Shown: positions 1-8,172, numbered from the stretch's first letter. The stretch: 64,000 nucleotides of DNA from Streptomyces typhae (GCF_009755605.1 NZ_WPNZ01000005.1:1-64000), one strand, 5' to 3'. Program-made: numbers and translations. Notes: generated by a model not told the origin, from the letters alone.

Positions 1-77
1 CGCCCCCGCAAGGACACAGGCAGCAGCGGCCGGACGAACTCCCACTCGGCATCGGACAGTTCATGGCGACGTATCAC
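1..77 (-). CDS. IS5-family transposase, N-terminal 25 codons only
   Basis: The visible protein starts at a GTG (75-77) and reads VIRRHELSDAEWEFVRPLLP. This is the standard opening of Streptomyces IS5-type transposases (RRHELSDAEWE..PLLP), the N-terminal DNA-binding part; the DDE catalytic core lies beyond the window edge. No upstream in-frame ATG exists before the IS terminus. Whether the transposase is intact cannot be told. Confidence 0.75.
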   Translation of the reverse strand, partial: MIRRHELSDAEWEFVRPLLPVSLRG

Positions 78-119
78 CCGACCATGATCCAGCACACGAG
101 ATCAATTGAAGACACGACC
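1..119 (-). mobile_element. End of an IS5-type insertion sequence (cut by window edge)
   Basis: The left 119 bases hold the start of a transposase gene read leftwards plus about 40 bases of non-coding IS terminus. The outer end is placed near 119-122, where the reading frame of a neighbouring methyltransferase gene breaks off next to a CTA trinucleotide, a plausible target site. The rest of the element lies outside the window, so the second terminal repeat and the family assignment cannot be checked here. Confidence 0.5.
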
Positions 120-221
120 TAGGGCCTCCACAAGCCCCGGCGCGTACGGCAACCGCCCCCGCCGGTAGTACGCGGCACTGCCCGCGAACAGCGTCTCGTC
201 CCACTCCCAGTCAGCAGTCAC
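102..221 (-). pseudogene. SAM-dependent methyltransferase, truncated by the IS
   Basis: A frame starting at GTG (219-221) encodes VTADWEWDETLFAGSAAYY and then RRGRLPYAPGLVEALG, the typical N-terminus of a class I SAM-dependent methyltransferase family common in Streptomyces. It ends after about 35 codons at the IS boundary; the last codons (RVFN, stop) belong to the IS terminus. The SAM-binding motif is absent, so the fragment cannot work. The missing 3' part would be expected on the far side of the IS, outside the window. Family assignment is from the N-terminal pattern only. Confidence 0.6.
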
Positions 222-349
222 AAGCACCCACCATGCCTGACGACTCCTCCCGGCCGCGCGCGGCGCCGGTACGCCCCCTTGCCGCCGATTCTTGACGCTT
301 GCACTCTTTGAAGCGGGTACATCGCGATCCGTGACCGGGGGAGGGCCGG

Positions 350-1498
350 ATGACAGAGCGAACCGGCGATCACTTACACCGAACAGAGCCCGCATGGACG
401 GTGCTGCAGGACAAGATCCTCGTGCACACCAGGGCCGCCGCGAGAAACGGTACGAGCCCCGCGCTGTCCGTGCGGGAGCACGACGGCGTCATCCTCTGCG
501 GCGCCGGGTCACTCGCGGCCGCCGGTACTTTCCACCGGCAGGCGCCCGGCGGGCGACTGCAACTCGTCGACCCCGACAGCTACGGCGCCTACGCCACCGC
601 GGACGCGCCCTTCCAGCTCGACAGCCTGCACCGCAACGGCCAGCAGTCCCTGTTCGAGGAGGACGAGGCGGAAGAGCTCCGCCACAACCAGCAAGGGCAA
701 CTGAGCAACGGTGCCGCGGCCGGCCTCACCCCCACCCGGTACATCGGTGCCGGGGACCGCCGCGCGGTGGCCGCCGCTGTCGAGACCGCACGAGACCTGG
801 ACGCCCGGCGGACCGTCCTCACCCTGCCGCTCGACCACAGATGGCTGCGCGAGCCCGGCGACCTCGAATTTCTGATCGCCCAGCTCGCCGGCCTGCCCCA
901 CATCAAGGGCATCGCCCTCGGCGCCGCACGGAACCCCCTCGCCGCCAGAGGGAGCGTCACCGCGCTGCGTTACTTGATCGACAGCCTGGAGCGCGTCGCT
1001 CTCCTCCGCACCGACCTCGCCGGCCTCGACGCCTACGCGCACGGAGCTCTCTTCGCCTCGATCGGCATGCAGACCGCTCTGCGGCACGTCCGCAAGCCGG
1101 ACAGCGTACCGCCACCCGCGCCCAAGGGCGGCAACGTCACGACGATGGTCCTGCACCCGCAGCTCATGGACTACTTCAAGGCCGACAGACTGCGGGACCT
1201 GTACGGCAGGCTGCCCGCCCCGCTCTGCCACTGCTCGGTCTGCGAGGGCCGCAGCCTGATCCGCTTCGACCACAACCAGAGCGACCAGGAGGAAGCCAAC
1301 CGCCACAACATCGCCACCTGGCTGCCCTGGGCCGACAGCCTCCAGCGCACCATGGCCGGCTCCGACCGGCGCGGTGTCTGGCAGCGGCTCTGCCACGACG
1401 CCCGCGAGGCGCATCAACAGCTTCGCGAGGAAGTGTCCGACCCCGGCGCCCTCACGACCCCGCGCTGGCTCGACGTGTGGGCAGGAGATCCCGACTAG
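350..1498 (+). CDS. tRNA-guanine transglycosylase-like (TGT superfamily) protein
   Basis: The protein has 382 residues. Near the C-terminus it carries C293-x-C295-x2-C298 followed by H319, which matches the Cys3His zinc site of queuine/archaeosine tRNA-ribosyltransferases, after a region with the alternating strand-helix pattern of a TIM barrel. Known TGT enzymes exchange guanine for a 7-deazaguanine; relatives include DpdA, which modifies DNA. The N-terminal half is diverged and I cannot place the catalytic aspartates with certainty, so substrate and activity are open. The ATG start has a GGGGGAGGG ribosome binding site 5 bases upstream. The gene lies beside an IS and a broken gene, and its 3' end overlaps the convergent gene at 1452 by 47 bases. 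No queuosine-synthesis genes are nearby. Confidence 0.6.
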   Translation: MTERTGDHLHRTEPAWTVLQDKILVHTRAAARNGTSPALSVREHDGVILCGAGSLAAAGTFHRQAPGGRLQLVDPDSYGAYATADAPFQLDSLHRNGQQSLFEEDEAEELRHNQQGQLSNGAAAGLTPTRYIGAGDRRAVAAAVETARDLDARRTVLTLPLDHRWLREPGDLEFLIAQLAGLPHIKGIALGAARNPLAARGSVTALRYLIDSLERVALLRTDLAGLDAYAHGALFASIGMQTALRHVRKPDSVPPPAPKGGNVTTMVLHPQLMDYFKADRLRDLYGRLPAPLCHCSVCEGRSLIRFDHNQSDQEEANRHNIATWLPWADSLQRTMAGSDRRGVWQRLCHDAREAHQQLREEVSDPGALTTPRWLDVWAGDPD

Positions 1499-2120
1499 CC
1501 CCGAGCAACTGTGCGTACACCTGCTCGGCGAACAGCCACCCGGCCGAGGTGTGCCCGAACCGGGACGACGGCCGAGGCGCCACCAGCAGCTCCGGTGCCT
1601 CGTCCGGCAGAGAACACACCACGCCGAGGCCGTACACGCCGGCCTCCATCACCAACAGCTCCGCGCCGTCCGCAGCGCCCTCCAACCACACAGCCGACGT
1701 CGCATACGCACCGAAACGGCCCGCCCGCAGCAGCGCGCCCCGCACCGGCCTCGCCGTCCGCGCCAGCGCCACATCGACCTCCAGCGGCCGCACCAGACGG
1801 CGCGTCAGGTATCCGTCGCTCCGCTCCAGCGCACTGTCCGGGCACCCGCGCAGCCGCGCACGCTCCCGCGCCGTGAGGGATGTGGCCGGAACCGGCAGGC
1901 CGGCCGGTAACTGCAACAGGGCCTCCAGCGCACCGACGTCCAGCAGCGGCGCGCCGCCCCCGCCCGCCCGGCGCTCCACCTCCGCGGCGTCGAGCCGCAC
2001 AGCGAGCACGGCCCGCACGCCCCGTGTCCTCACCTCGACCACCGACGTACCAGGCAGAAGCGGACCACCGGCAGCCACCGCACACACACGGCGAGCAGCA
2101 TCCAGACACACATCAGACAT
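1452..2120 (-). CDS. Hypothetical protein convergent to the TGT-like gene
   Basis: A 222-residue protein that I do not recognise. ATG 2120 is chosen because AGGG lies 9 bases upstream; ATG 2129 is an alternative. It is Ala/Arg/Leu-rich with no signal peptide or membrane segment. The C-terminal half has beta-strand-like stretches (GAELLVMEAGVYGLGVV) and ends in a helix (GWLFAEQVYAQLL). Its 3' end overlaps the last 47 bases of the TGT-like gene, so the two genes share a terminus and are probably inherited together. Codon usage fits a real gene. Confidence 0.55.
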   Translation of the reverse strand: MSDVCLDAARRVCAVAAGGPLLPGTSVVEVRTRGVRAVLAVRLDAAEVERRAGGGGAPLLDVGALEALLQLPAGLPVPATSLTARERARLRGCPDSALERSDGYLTRRLVRPLEVDVALARTARPVRGALLRAGRFGAYATSAVWLEGAADGAELLVMEAGVYGLGVVCSLPDEAPELLVAPRPSSRFGHTSAGWLFAEQVYAQLLGASRDLLPTRRASAGS

Positions 2121-2556
2121 CGCACACATCCCTAGAGAACGACCGCTCCACGGCACGCAACCACACAGGCGCACACGCGAGGACCAGAAGCGGCGAAGAC
2201 CCGGCCGCGGCACCGTAAATGAGGCAGGGCGCCCCTGCACAACGGCGGGGCCGGACGCTGTCCCTGAAATTCGGGATACCGGGAGCCCCCGCCCCGCCCC
2301 AGGATGAGAAAGGCGCAACCTCGGACTCGCGTCCTGCTCCGGCAGGTCGCTGCGGCGGGCCACGGCCCGGCACGGGGGGAGAGGGGCGGCCGCGGGAAGC
2401 GAGCCGGGACGGAACCCGGACCGGTGTCCCCCCGTGGCCGCCCCTGACAACGCGCCGAAGGCCGGTAACATGCGGCAAATTCTGTTGGTACGCACCTCGC
2501 AGGCACGCATGTCCGCTTCCTCCCGGGGCAGGGGCGAGGTCGGACAGGAGGTGCGC
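2121..2556. other. 436-base intergenic region between divergent genes
   Basis: This stretch separates the leftward unknown gene from rightward mgtC. Apart from a sigma70-like promoter (2444-2471) and the mgtC ribosome binding site, I see no supported gene; the open frames across it have no coding bias. The part from the promoter to the mgtC start gives an untranslated leader of roughly 80 bases, long enough for a regulatory RNA, but no known riboswitch was recognised. Confidence 0.4.
2444..2471 (+). promoter_or_regulatory. Sigma70-like promoter for mgtC
   Basis: CTGACA (2444-2449) is followed after 16 bases by TAACAT (2466-2471), close to the housekeeping consensus. It is the only such pair upstream of the MgtC-like gene. 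Confidence 0.4.
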
Positions 2557-3288
2557 ATGACGGGTCAGGAGTTTCCGCTGTGGGACGTGGGCAACGGACA
2601 GGGGCTGCGGCAGCTGTCCGAACTCGGCCTCGCCCTGGTGCTCTCCAGCCTCATCGGCTGGGAGCGCGCGGCGCAGCAGAAGAGCGCGGGACTGCGCACC
2701 CACACCCTCGTGGGCATCGCGAGCGCCTTGATGATGGAGGTGTCCCAGCACGGGTTCACCAACGTCCTCGGCCTGGACAACGTGTCCTTCGACCCGTCCC
2801 GGGTGGCCGCGCAGATCGTCTCCGGCATCGGGTTCATCGGCGGCGGTCTGATCTTCGTACGCCGTGACGCGGTACGGGGACTGACCACCGCGGCGACGAT
2901 CTGGCTCACCTGCGCGGTGGGCATGGCCTGCGGGGGCGGTCTGCCCGTGCTCGCCGTGGTCGTCACGGCCCTGCACTTCGTCGTCGTCCGGGGCTATCCG
3001 CTGCTCGCCTCGCGTCTGCTGCCGCGTTCGAACGACGCCGTCTTCGAACTGCGCATGACGTACCGCACCGGCACGGCCCTGCTGCCCCGCCTCATGCAGA
3101 CCTGTACGCGCAGCGGTTTCCGCATCCTCCAGGTCAAGGTCGACCGGCTGCCCGGCCGCACCGATCCGGCGGCACGCGTGCTGCTGGAACTGGAGGGCGC
3201 CGACGACACCGGCCGGCTGACGTCCGATCTGTTCGACAACGAGGGAGTGATCGATGTGGAGCTGACGGCCGCGAACGACGACGAGTGA
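2557..3288 (+). CDS. mgtC: MgtC/SapB family membrane protein
   Basis: A 243-residue membrane protein. The N-terminal part (about residues 15-150) has the family hallmarks: GWERAAQQKSAGLRTHTLVG after helix 1, SGIGFIGGGLIF, and VRGLTTAATIW before the later helices. The C-terminal 90 residues form a soluble ACT-like domain. MgtC proteins in other bacteria support growth in low magnesium and inhibit the F-type ATP synthase; the role in Streptomyces is less clear. ATG 2557 follows a perfect AGGAGGT (2546-2552) at 4 bases; an in-frame GTG at 2551 is less likely. Confidence 0.9.
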   Translation: MTGQEFPLWDVGNGQGLRQLSELGLALVLSSLIGWERAAQQKSAGLRTHTLVGIASALMMEVSQHGFTNVLGLDNVSFDPSRVAAQIVSGIGFIGGGLIFVRRDAVRGLTTAATIWLTCAVGMACGGGLPVLAVVVTALHFVVVRGYPLLASRLLPRSNDAVFELRMTYRTGTALLPRLMQTCTRSGFRILQVKVDRLPGRTDPAARVLLELEGADDTGRLTSDLFDNEGVIDVELTAANDDE

Positions 3289-3455
3289 AGGTCTCACGCC
3301 ACGCGGCCGGAAGTCCGTTGCCGCGCGGTCCGGCCGCGACTTTGGTCACGGCGGCGAAGACCGATGGCCGATGATCCGCCCCGGGACCGAAGTCGATTCT
3401 GGAGACGTCCTGTTGACGGCTGATGGCTGCCGGACGAACACGGTGGGAGTGGCGG

Positions 3456-4703
3456 ATGCAGAGGGTGCGGAACACGTCGAGGGTGCGGAACGCGTCGCCG
3501 GCGCGGGAGAGTTTGACGCGGGGGAGCTTCCTGGCCGGGGCCGCCGCGGTCGGCGCCGGTGCGCTGGTGGGCACGGCGCTGTCCGGGCAGGCCGCGGCGG
3601 GGGCGCGGGCGGCGGGTGCGCTGGCGGCGGGGGAAGGGGCCGCGACCGCCGGGCGGGCCGCGCGCGGGCTGACGTACCGCGGCGTGATGTACGAGTGCCA
3701 GGACGGGGAGACGCCGCACACGGGCTGGGACCGGGCCCGGATGCGGTCCGATCTGCGGGTCGTCGCGCACGACCTGCACGCGAACTCGGTCGTCGCCTTC
3801 GGCACCGGCGTGGAGCGCCTGGCCGCCACCGCCGCCGAGGCGGCCGAGCGCGGACTGCACGTCTGGCTCCAGCCACGCCTGGCCGACCTCCCCGAGCGGC
3901 AGATCCTCGACCATCTGGCGGAGACGGGGCGCGAGGCGGAACGGTTGCGCAAGCAGGGTGCGCGGGTGTACTTGAGCGTGGGGTGCGAGTTCATCCTGTT
4001 CGTACCGGGCATCGTCCCGGGCGACAACGCGGTGGAGCGCGTGCAGAACATGCTGGCGGGCAACTGGAACCCCGAAGAGGCGCAGCGCAAGCTCGACCGC
4101 CTGGTCCCGCTGGCCGCGCGGACGGGCCGCCGGGTGTTCCACGGCCCGCTGACCTACGGTGCCGCCTTCGGCGACAAGGTCGACTGGGACCTGTTCGACC
4201 TCGTCAGCGTCAACTACTACGCGTACTTCGCCGACCCTCAGGGATATGTGAAGGAGCTCGCGCCCTACCGCGCGTGGGGCAAGCCCGTCGCGATCACGGA
4301 GTGCGGCACCTGCACCTTCGAGGGCGCGCCCCAGGCGGGCGGCATGGGCTGGGACGTCGTCGACTACGACAAGCCCGAGCCGGAGATCCGCCCCGGGGTG
4401 CGGCGCAGCGAGCGCGTCCAGGCTCAGTACCTGACCGAGGTCCTGGACGTGTACGAGCGGATGGACCTGCACGCGGCGATGGTGTACCAGTTCGTCACCC
4501 CGGACGCCCCGCACCGGCGCGAACGCCGCCACGACCTCGACATCGCGAGCTACGGCCTGGTCAAGCCCCGGTGGCGGACGGAGGACGATCCGACGTCCCG
4601 GTGGTACTGGGAGCCGAAGGAGTCGTTCCACGCCGTGGCGCGGCACTTCGCGGCCCGCGCGGGCGGCGGTGGCACGGCCGGGGGCCCTACGCCGCGTCCG
4701 TAG
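3456..4703 (+). CDS. Exported glycosidase-like TIM-barrel protein (abortive-infection-like)
   Basis: A 415-residue protein with a basic N-terminus and a hydrophobic segment (SFLAGAAAVGAGALVGTALS) that looks like an export signal; it has TRG where a Tat signal would have RR, so the route is uncertain. The body has the motifs SVGCEF, GDKVDWDLFDLVSVNYYAY and KPVAITECGTC, consistent with a clan GH-A barrel with two candidate catalytic glutamates. From memory, relatives are often labelled abortive infection protein, but I know of no proven role. ATG 3456 has GGGAG 6 bases upstream; ATG 3423 has none. A paralogue without signal sequence lies at 48565. The 3' end overlaps convergent ppk2 by 17 bases. 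Confidence 0.6.
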   Translation: MQRVRNTSRVRNASPARESLTRGSFLAGAAAVGAGALVGTALSGQAAAGARAAGALAAGEGAATAGRAARGLTYRGVMYECQDGETPHTGWDRARMRSDLRVVAHDLHANSVVAFGTGVERLAATAAEAAERGLHVWLQPRLADLPERQILDHLAETGREAERLRKQGARVYLSVGCEFILFVPGIVPGDNAVERVQNMLAGNWNPEEAQRKLDRLVPLAARTGRRVFHGPLTYGAAFGDKVDWDLFDLVSVNYYAYFADPQGYVKELAPYRAWGKPVAITECGTCTFEGAPQAGGMGWDVVDYDKPEPEIRPGVRRSERVQAQYLTEVLDVYERMDLHAAMVYQFVTPDAPHRRERRHDLDIASYGLVKPRWRTEDDPTSRWYWEPKESFHAVARHFAARAGGGGTAGGPTPRP

Positions 4704-5706
4704 GGTGCACCCCGGGCCCCTTGGAGTGGTTGGCCAAGGGCGTGGGGGAGAGGTCGGTGAGTTCCTCGCCGGGCTCCAGCAGGGTGTCCGCGGCGCCGAC
4801 GATGAGCGGGTCGGGGCTGCCCGCGTCGTCCTTGTCCTTGGCGGGGTAGTCGCAGCGCGCCAGCAGGTGCCGCATCGCCTCGAGGCGTCCGCGCCGCTTG
4901 TCGTTGGTCTTCACCACCGTCCAGGGCGCGGACACCGTGTCCGTGGCCCGGAACATGTCGATCTTCGCGGCGGTGTAGGCGTCCCACAGGTCGAGGGAGG
5001 CGATGTCCGTCGGTGACAGCTTCCACTGCCGCACCGGGTCGACCTGGCGGATGGCGAACCGGGTGCGCTGCTCGCTGCGCGACACCGAGAACCAGAACTT
5101 CACCAGGAGCACGCCGTCCCGCACCAGCATCTCCTCGAACACGGGAGCCTGGGCGAGGAAGTGCCGGTGCTGCTCGGGCGTGCAGAAGCCCATGACGCGT
5201 TCGACGCCGGCGCGGTTGTACCAGGAGCGGTCGAAGAAGACGATCTCACCGGCCGACGGCAACTGCGTCACATAGCGCTGGAAGTACCACTGGCCGCTCT
5301 CCCGCTCGGTGGGCTTGTCGAGCGCCACGACCCGCGCCCCACGGGGGTTGAGGCGTTCGGTGAAACGTTTGATCGTGCCGCCCTTGCCGGCGGCGTCCCG
5401 GCCCTCGCAGATCACGACGATCCGCTGGCCGGTCTCCCTGACCCACTTCTGGAGCTTGAGCAGTTCGATCTGGAGCACGCGCTTGGCGCGCTCGTACTCC
5501 TTGCGGCGCAGCTTGTGGTCGTACGGGTAGTTCTCCCGCCAGGTGTCGAGGGGGCGTCCGCGGCGGTCGAGGAGGATGGGCTGCTCGGGCCTCGACCAGT
5601 CCACGGAGAGCTCGTCGAGGAGCCCCAGGTCGTCGGCGGCCCGCTGCCCGTCGAGGCGGACCTTCCGCTGCCCGTCGTCCTGCGGATTGCCGGGTCCAGT
5701 CCCCAT
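4687..5706 (-). CDS. ppk2: Polyphosphate kinase 2 (PPK2)
   Basis: A 339-residue single-domain PPK2, which transfers phosphate between polyphosphate and nucleotides. Walker A is GRDAAGKGG (residues 102-110), followed by TIKRFTERLNPRGARVVAL; the Walker B/lid region is FFDRSWYNRAGVERVMGFC, and the C-terminal part has the usual WKLSPTDIASLDLWDAYTAAK. Length and motifs fit class I enzymes. The start has GAGGAGG 9 bases upstream. The tail after about residue 305 is variable. It overlaps the 3' end of the convergent upstream gene. Confidence 0.93.
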   Translation of the reverse strand: MGTGPGNPQDDGQRKVRLDGQRAADDLGLLDELSVDWSRPEQPILLDRRGRPLDTWRENYPYDHKLRRKEYERAKRVLQIELLKLQKWVRETGQRIVVICEGRDAAGKGGTIKRFTERLNPRGARVVALDKPTERESGQWYFQRYVTQLPSAGEIVFFDRSWYNRAGVERVMGFCTPEQHRHFLAQAPVFEEMLVRDGVLLVKFWFSVSRSEQRTRFAIRQVDPVRQWKLSPTDIASLDLWDAYTAAKIDMFRATDTVSAPWTVVKTNDKRRGRLEAMRHLLARCDYPAKDKDDAGSPDPLIVGAADTLLEPGEELTDLSPTPLANHSKGPGVHPTDAA

Positions 5707-5818
5707 GGCGTACGCCTCCTCGGCCCGTTGTCGGCGGTGCGACCACCGGTTCCCCCGACTGTTGAAATTATCCCCGGCCGGGGGCGTTGGGCGAGAGGCG
5801 AGAACGCCCCGACTTCCG

Positions 5819-6238
5819 TCAGCCGCGGGGACCGGACCCGGTGCTCCCCGGCGTCGGGAGCGCCGCCTGTTCCCTGGCGCCCTGCCGCGCCGCGAGCAGC
5901 GCCCACGCGAGGAGCGGGACCTGTAGCGGCAGCCGCCCGTAGGCGAGGGCCTTGAGCGGCTTGGGGCGGTGCCGCCAGTCGTACGCCATCTGCACGTTCG
6001 CGGGGAACACCGCCGCGACAAGCCCGGCCGCGGCGAGGCCGCCGGCCCGACGGGTGCGCGGGCAGGCCAGGGCGGCGGCCACCGCGAGTTCGGCGACGCC
6101 GCTCGCGTACGTGTAGGCGCGGGCCCTGCCCGGCAGCTGCCGCGGCACAATCTTGTCGAAGGGCTCGGGCGCGAGGAAGTGCAGCGCTCCCATGCCGCCC
6201 AGGACGCGGGCCAGGGAGCGGGCGGGGTCGAGGGCCAT
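5819..6238 (-). CDS. DoxX-like small membrane protein
   Basis: A 139-residue protein with four predicted membrane helices (around residues 7-22, 45-60, 66-80 and 105-118) and the DoxX-like pattern GGMGALHFLAPEPFDKIVP near the N-terminus. DoxX-type proteins are integral membrane proteins of mostly unknown function, in some cases linked to redox stress. AAGGAG lies just before the ATG, at a tight 3-base spacing, so a start at M16 is possible. It stands alone between ppk2 and a divergent-looking gap. Confidence 0.7.
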   Translation of the reverse strand: MALDPARSLARVLGGMGALHFLAPEPFDKIVPRQLPGRARAYTYASGVAELAVAAALACPRTRRAGGLAAAGLVAAVFPANVQMAYDWRHRPKPLKALAYGRLPLQVPLLAWALLAARQGAREQAALPTPGSTGSGPRG

Positions 6239-6425
6239 GGGGACTCCTTCAGCGAGGCGGGCGGGACCCGAGGGGTTACCGGGGGTTGTACCGGAACTCC
6301 GCCACCGTAGTTACTAATGGGTAGCGGAGGGAAGGGGGAGCCGTCCCGGGGTGCAGCCGGCGCACACCGGATGCACCGCCCGTGGCCGGTGGCCCCGCGC
6401 CGGTGCGTACCCGCCGCCCACGCTC

Positions 6426-7298
6426 TCAGCCCGTCGCCGGGATCTCGTCGAGAGTGGGCCGGATGACGCTCTCGGCCTTCTCCGGGTACGAGAAGCCGTG
6501 GACGTCGGCGACCTCGCGGGCCAGACGGGAGAAGAGGTCGGCGGTGGCCCGCGCGGCGCGCAGCGCGTCGTCCGCGGCGAAGCCGCCGAAGATCTGCGGC
6601 AGGCTCTCCCACGTGTCGGGGTCGGTCCACCGCTGCATGCGGGTACCGCCGTACCAGACGTCGTGACCGGCTCCCCTGAGGCTCAGTGCGTGCCACTCGA
6701 TCATGGACTCCAGGAGTTCCTTGGTGGTCCAGTCCCGGGACTTGGCCACCCACAGCTCGCCGCGCGCCAGGCAGCGCGGCAGGTGGGCGATCTCGAACCA
6801 GAACTCCGCGCAGAGCTCGTCGAACTCCTCGGCGTCGGGCAGCTCCGCCTGTACGGTCCCCGAGGCCGGCGGCAGCGCGGCGGTTGCGCCCTCGCGCTCC
6901 CACAGGACCTCGTACCCGCGCTGGTGCAGGTCGTCGAGCCCTTCGTCGGCGAGCAGCGCCAGGCGCTCCACCGGCACCACCTGGAAGTCGGCCTTGGTGC
7001 CGTCCTCGAAGAGCACCAGGCGGGCCGGGTTCTCCCACGGCCCCTCAAGGCCCACTTGGACCACCACGGGGCCGAACTCCTCGACCCACGTCCCGTCGTC
7101 CTCGTACCGCGCGACGTCGGTGGTGTAGAGCTCGATGTCGTGGTCGGAGAAGGCGTCCACGGTGCCGTCGTCGCGCGCCCGCGAACCGGTGCGCAGCACG
7201 GCCCGGACGTCGGGGCGGCTCCGGGCCCAGGCCGACACGCGCCCGGCGATGCCGCCCTCGCCGCCCGCCGGGCCGGCGGCCCCTGAGTCAGTGATCAT
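6426..7298 (-). CDS. Aminoglycoside 6-adenylyltransferase-like nucleotidyltransferase
   Basis: A 290-residue protein of the ANT(6)/AadE type. The nucleotidyltransferase motif is TGSRARDDGTVDAFSDHDIE, with G38-S39 and the metal-binding pair D52-x-D54. The middle has KADFQVVPVERL and the C-terminal helical part WFEIAHLPRCLARGELWVAK, both family features. ANT(6) enzymes adenylylate streptomycin; chromosomal Streptomyces members are of unproven substrate. The ATG overlaps the stop of the preceding 84-residue gene (ATGA, 7295-7298), which implies translational coupling. Confidence 0.85.
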   Translation of the reverse strand: MITDSGAAGPAGGEGGIAGRVSAWARSRPDVRAVLRTGSRARDDGTVDAFSDHDIELYTTDVARYEDDGTWVEEFGPVVVQVGLEGPWENPARLVLFEDGTKADFQVVPVERLALLADEGLDDLHQRGYEVLWEREGATAALPPASGTVQAELPDAEEFDELCAEFWFEIAHLPRCLARGELWVAKSRDWTTKELLESMIEWHALSLRGAGHDVWYGGTRMQRWTDPDTWESLPQIFGGFAADDALRAARATADLFSRLAREVADVHGFSYPEKAESVIRPTLDEIPATG

Positions 7299-7549
7299 GG
7301 CGCCAGGCTACTGGACCCCCCTTCCGTGGCCTGTGCGTACGCCAGTTCCTTGAGGGCGACCCGGGCGGCCGGGGTTCCCGCGCGCGTCTGCCAGTACGGA
7401 TGGGCGGCGATGACCCGCGACAACCGCAGCAGCCGACGCCGTCGCGCCGCGCCACCGCTCTCGGCGGGCGCCGAGGCCAGCTGTCCGTAGGTGACGTACC
7501 AGGCCGTCTGGTATGCCAGCAGGTCAGGGGGGAAGGTGTGCCGGTCCAT
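7295..7549 (-). CDS. Small protein coupled to the adenylyltransferase gene
   Basis: An 84-residue protein starting at ATG 7549 (MDRHTFPPDLLAYQTAWYVT) and ending with the TGA that overlaps the next start codon. It has an N-terminal helix, an Arg-rich middle (ARRRRLLRLSRVI) and no membrane segment. The opening PPDLL..Q.AWY.TY resembles small uncharacterised Streptomyces proteins. No good ribosome binding site is visible upstream. The function is unknown, but the 4-base overlap with the adenylyltransferase suggests a joint role or dosage control. Confidence 0.6.
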   Translation of the reverse strand: MDRHTFPPDLLAYQTAWYVTYGQLASAPAESGGAARRRRLLRLSRVIAAHPYWQTRAGTPAARVALKELAYAQATEGGSSSLAP

Positions 7550-7614
7550 GCGGGCCAGTAGATCGTATGTTCGATTTTCTGCGCAAAGTCGCCGCACGCG
7601 GAGGGTGCGGGTGC

Positions 7615-8109
7615 TCAGCCGCCGACCGTGTCGGCGCCCGGGTTGAGCCACGCCCCGATGTTCGGCAGCGCGTCGGGGCCGCTGTCCTGCTCCACGGCGT
7701 CGACGAGGTCGGCGACGGAGACGGCAGCCAGGGAGGCTCGCCAGGCGGCGTCGGCCGTGGCCATCGCGCGGGCGATGGGGCACGGCTTCGTGCAGTCCTG
7801 GGGCGGGGTTCCGAAGGGGCCGCGCCGGCGGATCTCCGTGCACGCGAACGCCGGGCTCGCCCCGTCGACCGCCTGCACCACGTCCAGGACCGTGATGTCG
7901 GCGGCGGCCCGTGTCAGGACGTAGCCGCCGCTCTTGCCCTGGACCGACTCGACCAGGCCCGCCCGGGACAGTGCCTGCATCTGCTTGGCCAGATAGCTGG
8001 ACGAGACGTCGTGCAGCTGTGCGAGTCGGGCGGCCGGGACCGGATCGGTCGCCGCGGTGAGCACCACGCAGCAGTGCAGGGCCCACTCCACGCCACCGGA
8101 CAGTTTCAT
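7615..8109 (-). CDS. Rrf2-family transcriptional regulator with cysteine cluster
   Basis: A 164-residue protein. Residues 1-70 are the Rrf2 winged helix (MKLSGGVEWALHCCVVL, then SSSYLAKQMQALSRAGLVES and GKSGGYVL). The later part has C-x16-C-x3-C (FACTEIRRRG...QDCTKPCPIA), a candidate iron-sulfur or redox site, but the spacing differs from the IscR pattern. ATG 8109 is preferred: it has GGGAGGG upstream and begins at the conserved MKLS; an in-frame ATG at 8160 lies inside the operator. It is divergent from the reductase gene at 8278 and probably represses it and itself. Confidence 0.85.
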   Translation of the reverse strand: MKLSGGVEWALHCCVVLTAATDPVPAARLAQLHDVSSSYLAKQMQALSRAGLVESVQGKSGGYVLTRAAADITVLDVVQAVDGASPAFACTEIRRRGPFGTPPQDCTKPCPIARAMATADAAWRASLAAVSVADLVDAVEQDSGPDALPNIGAWLNPGADTVGG

Positions 8110-8151
8110 GCGCCCTCCCATTGACTCGGACACAGGATATCCGCGTAATAT

Positions 8152-8172
8152 CTCGGACATCGAATATCCGAG
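8152..8172. promoter_or_regulatory. Inverted repeat, candidate Rrf2 operator
   Basis: CTCGGA (8152-8157) and TCCGAG (8167-8172) form a perfect 6-base inverted repeat around a 9-base A/T-richer spacer, in the gap between the divergent Rrf2 and reductase genes. Related half-sites (GGATATCCG, TCGGAC) occur just to the left. Spacing and position fit an Rrf2 dimer site. Confidence 0.55.

Noticed and set aside
292..2307. 671-codon open frame on the + strand over the first genes
   Set aside because: Arg/Pro-rich product in the wrong frame of the TGT-like gene; no family features.
3456..4703. Proven phage-defence gene
   Set aside because: The abortive-infection label of the family has no visible support in this sequence; motifs favour a glycosidase-like enzyme.
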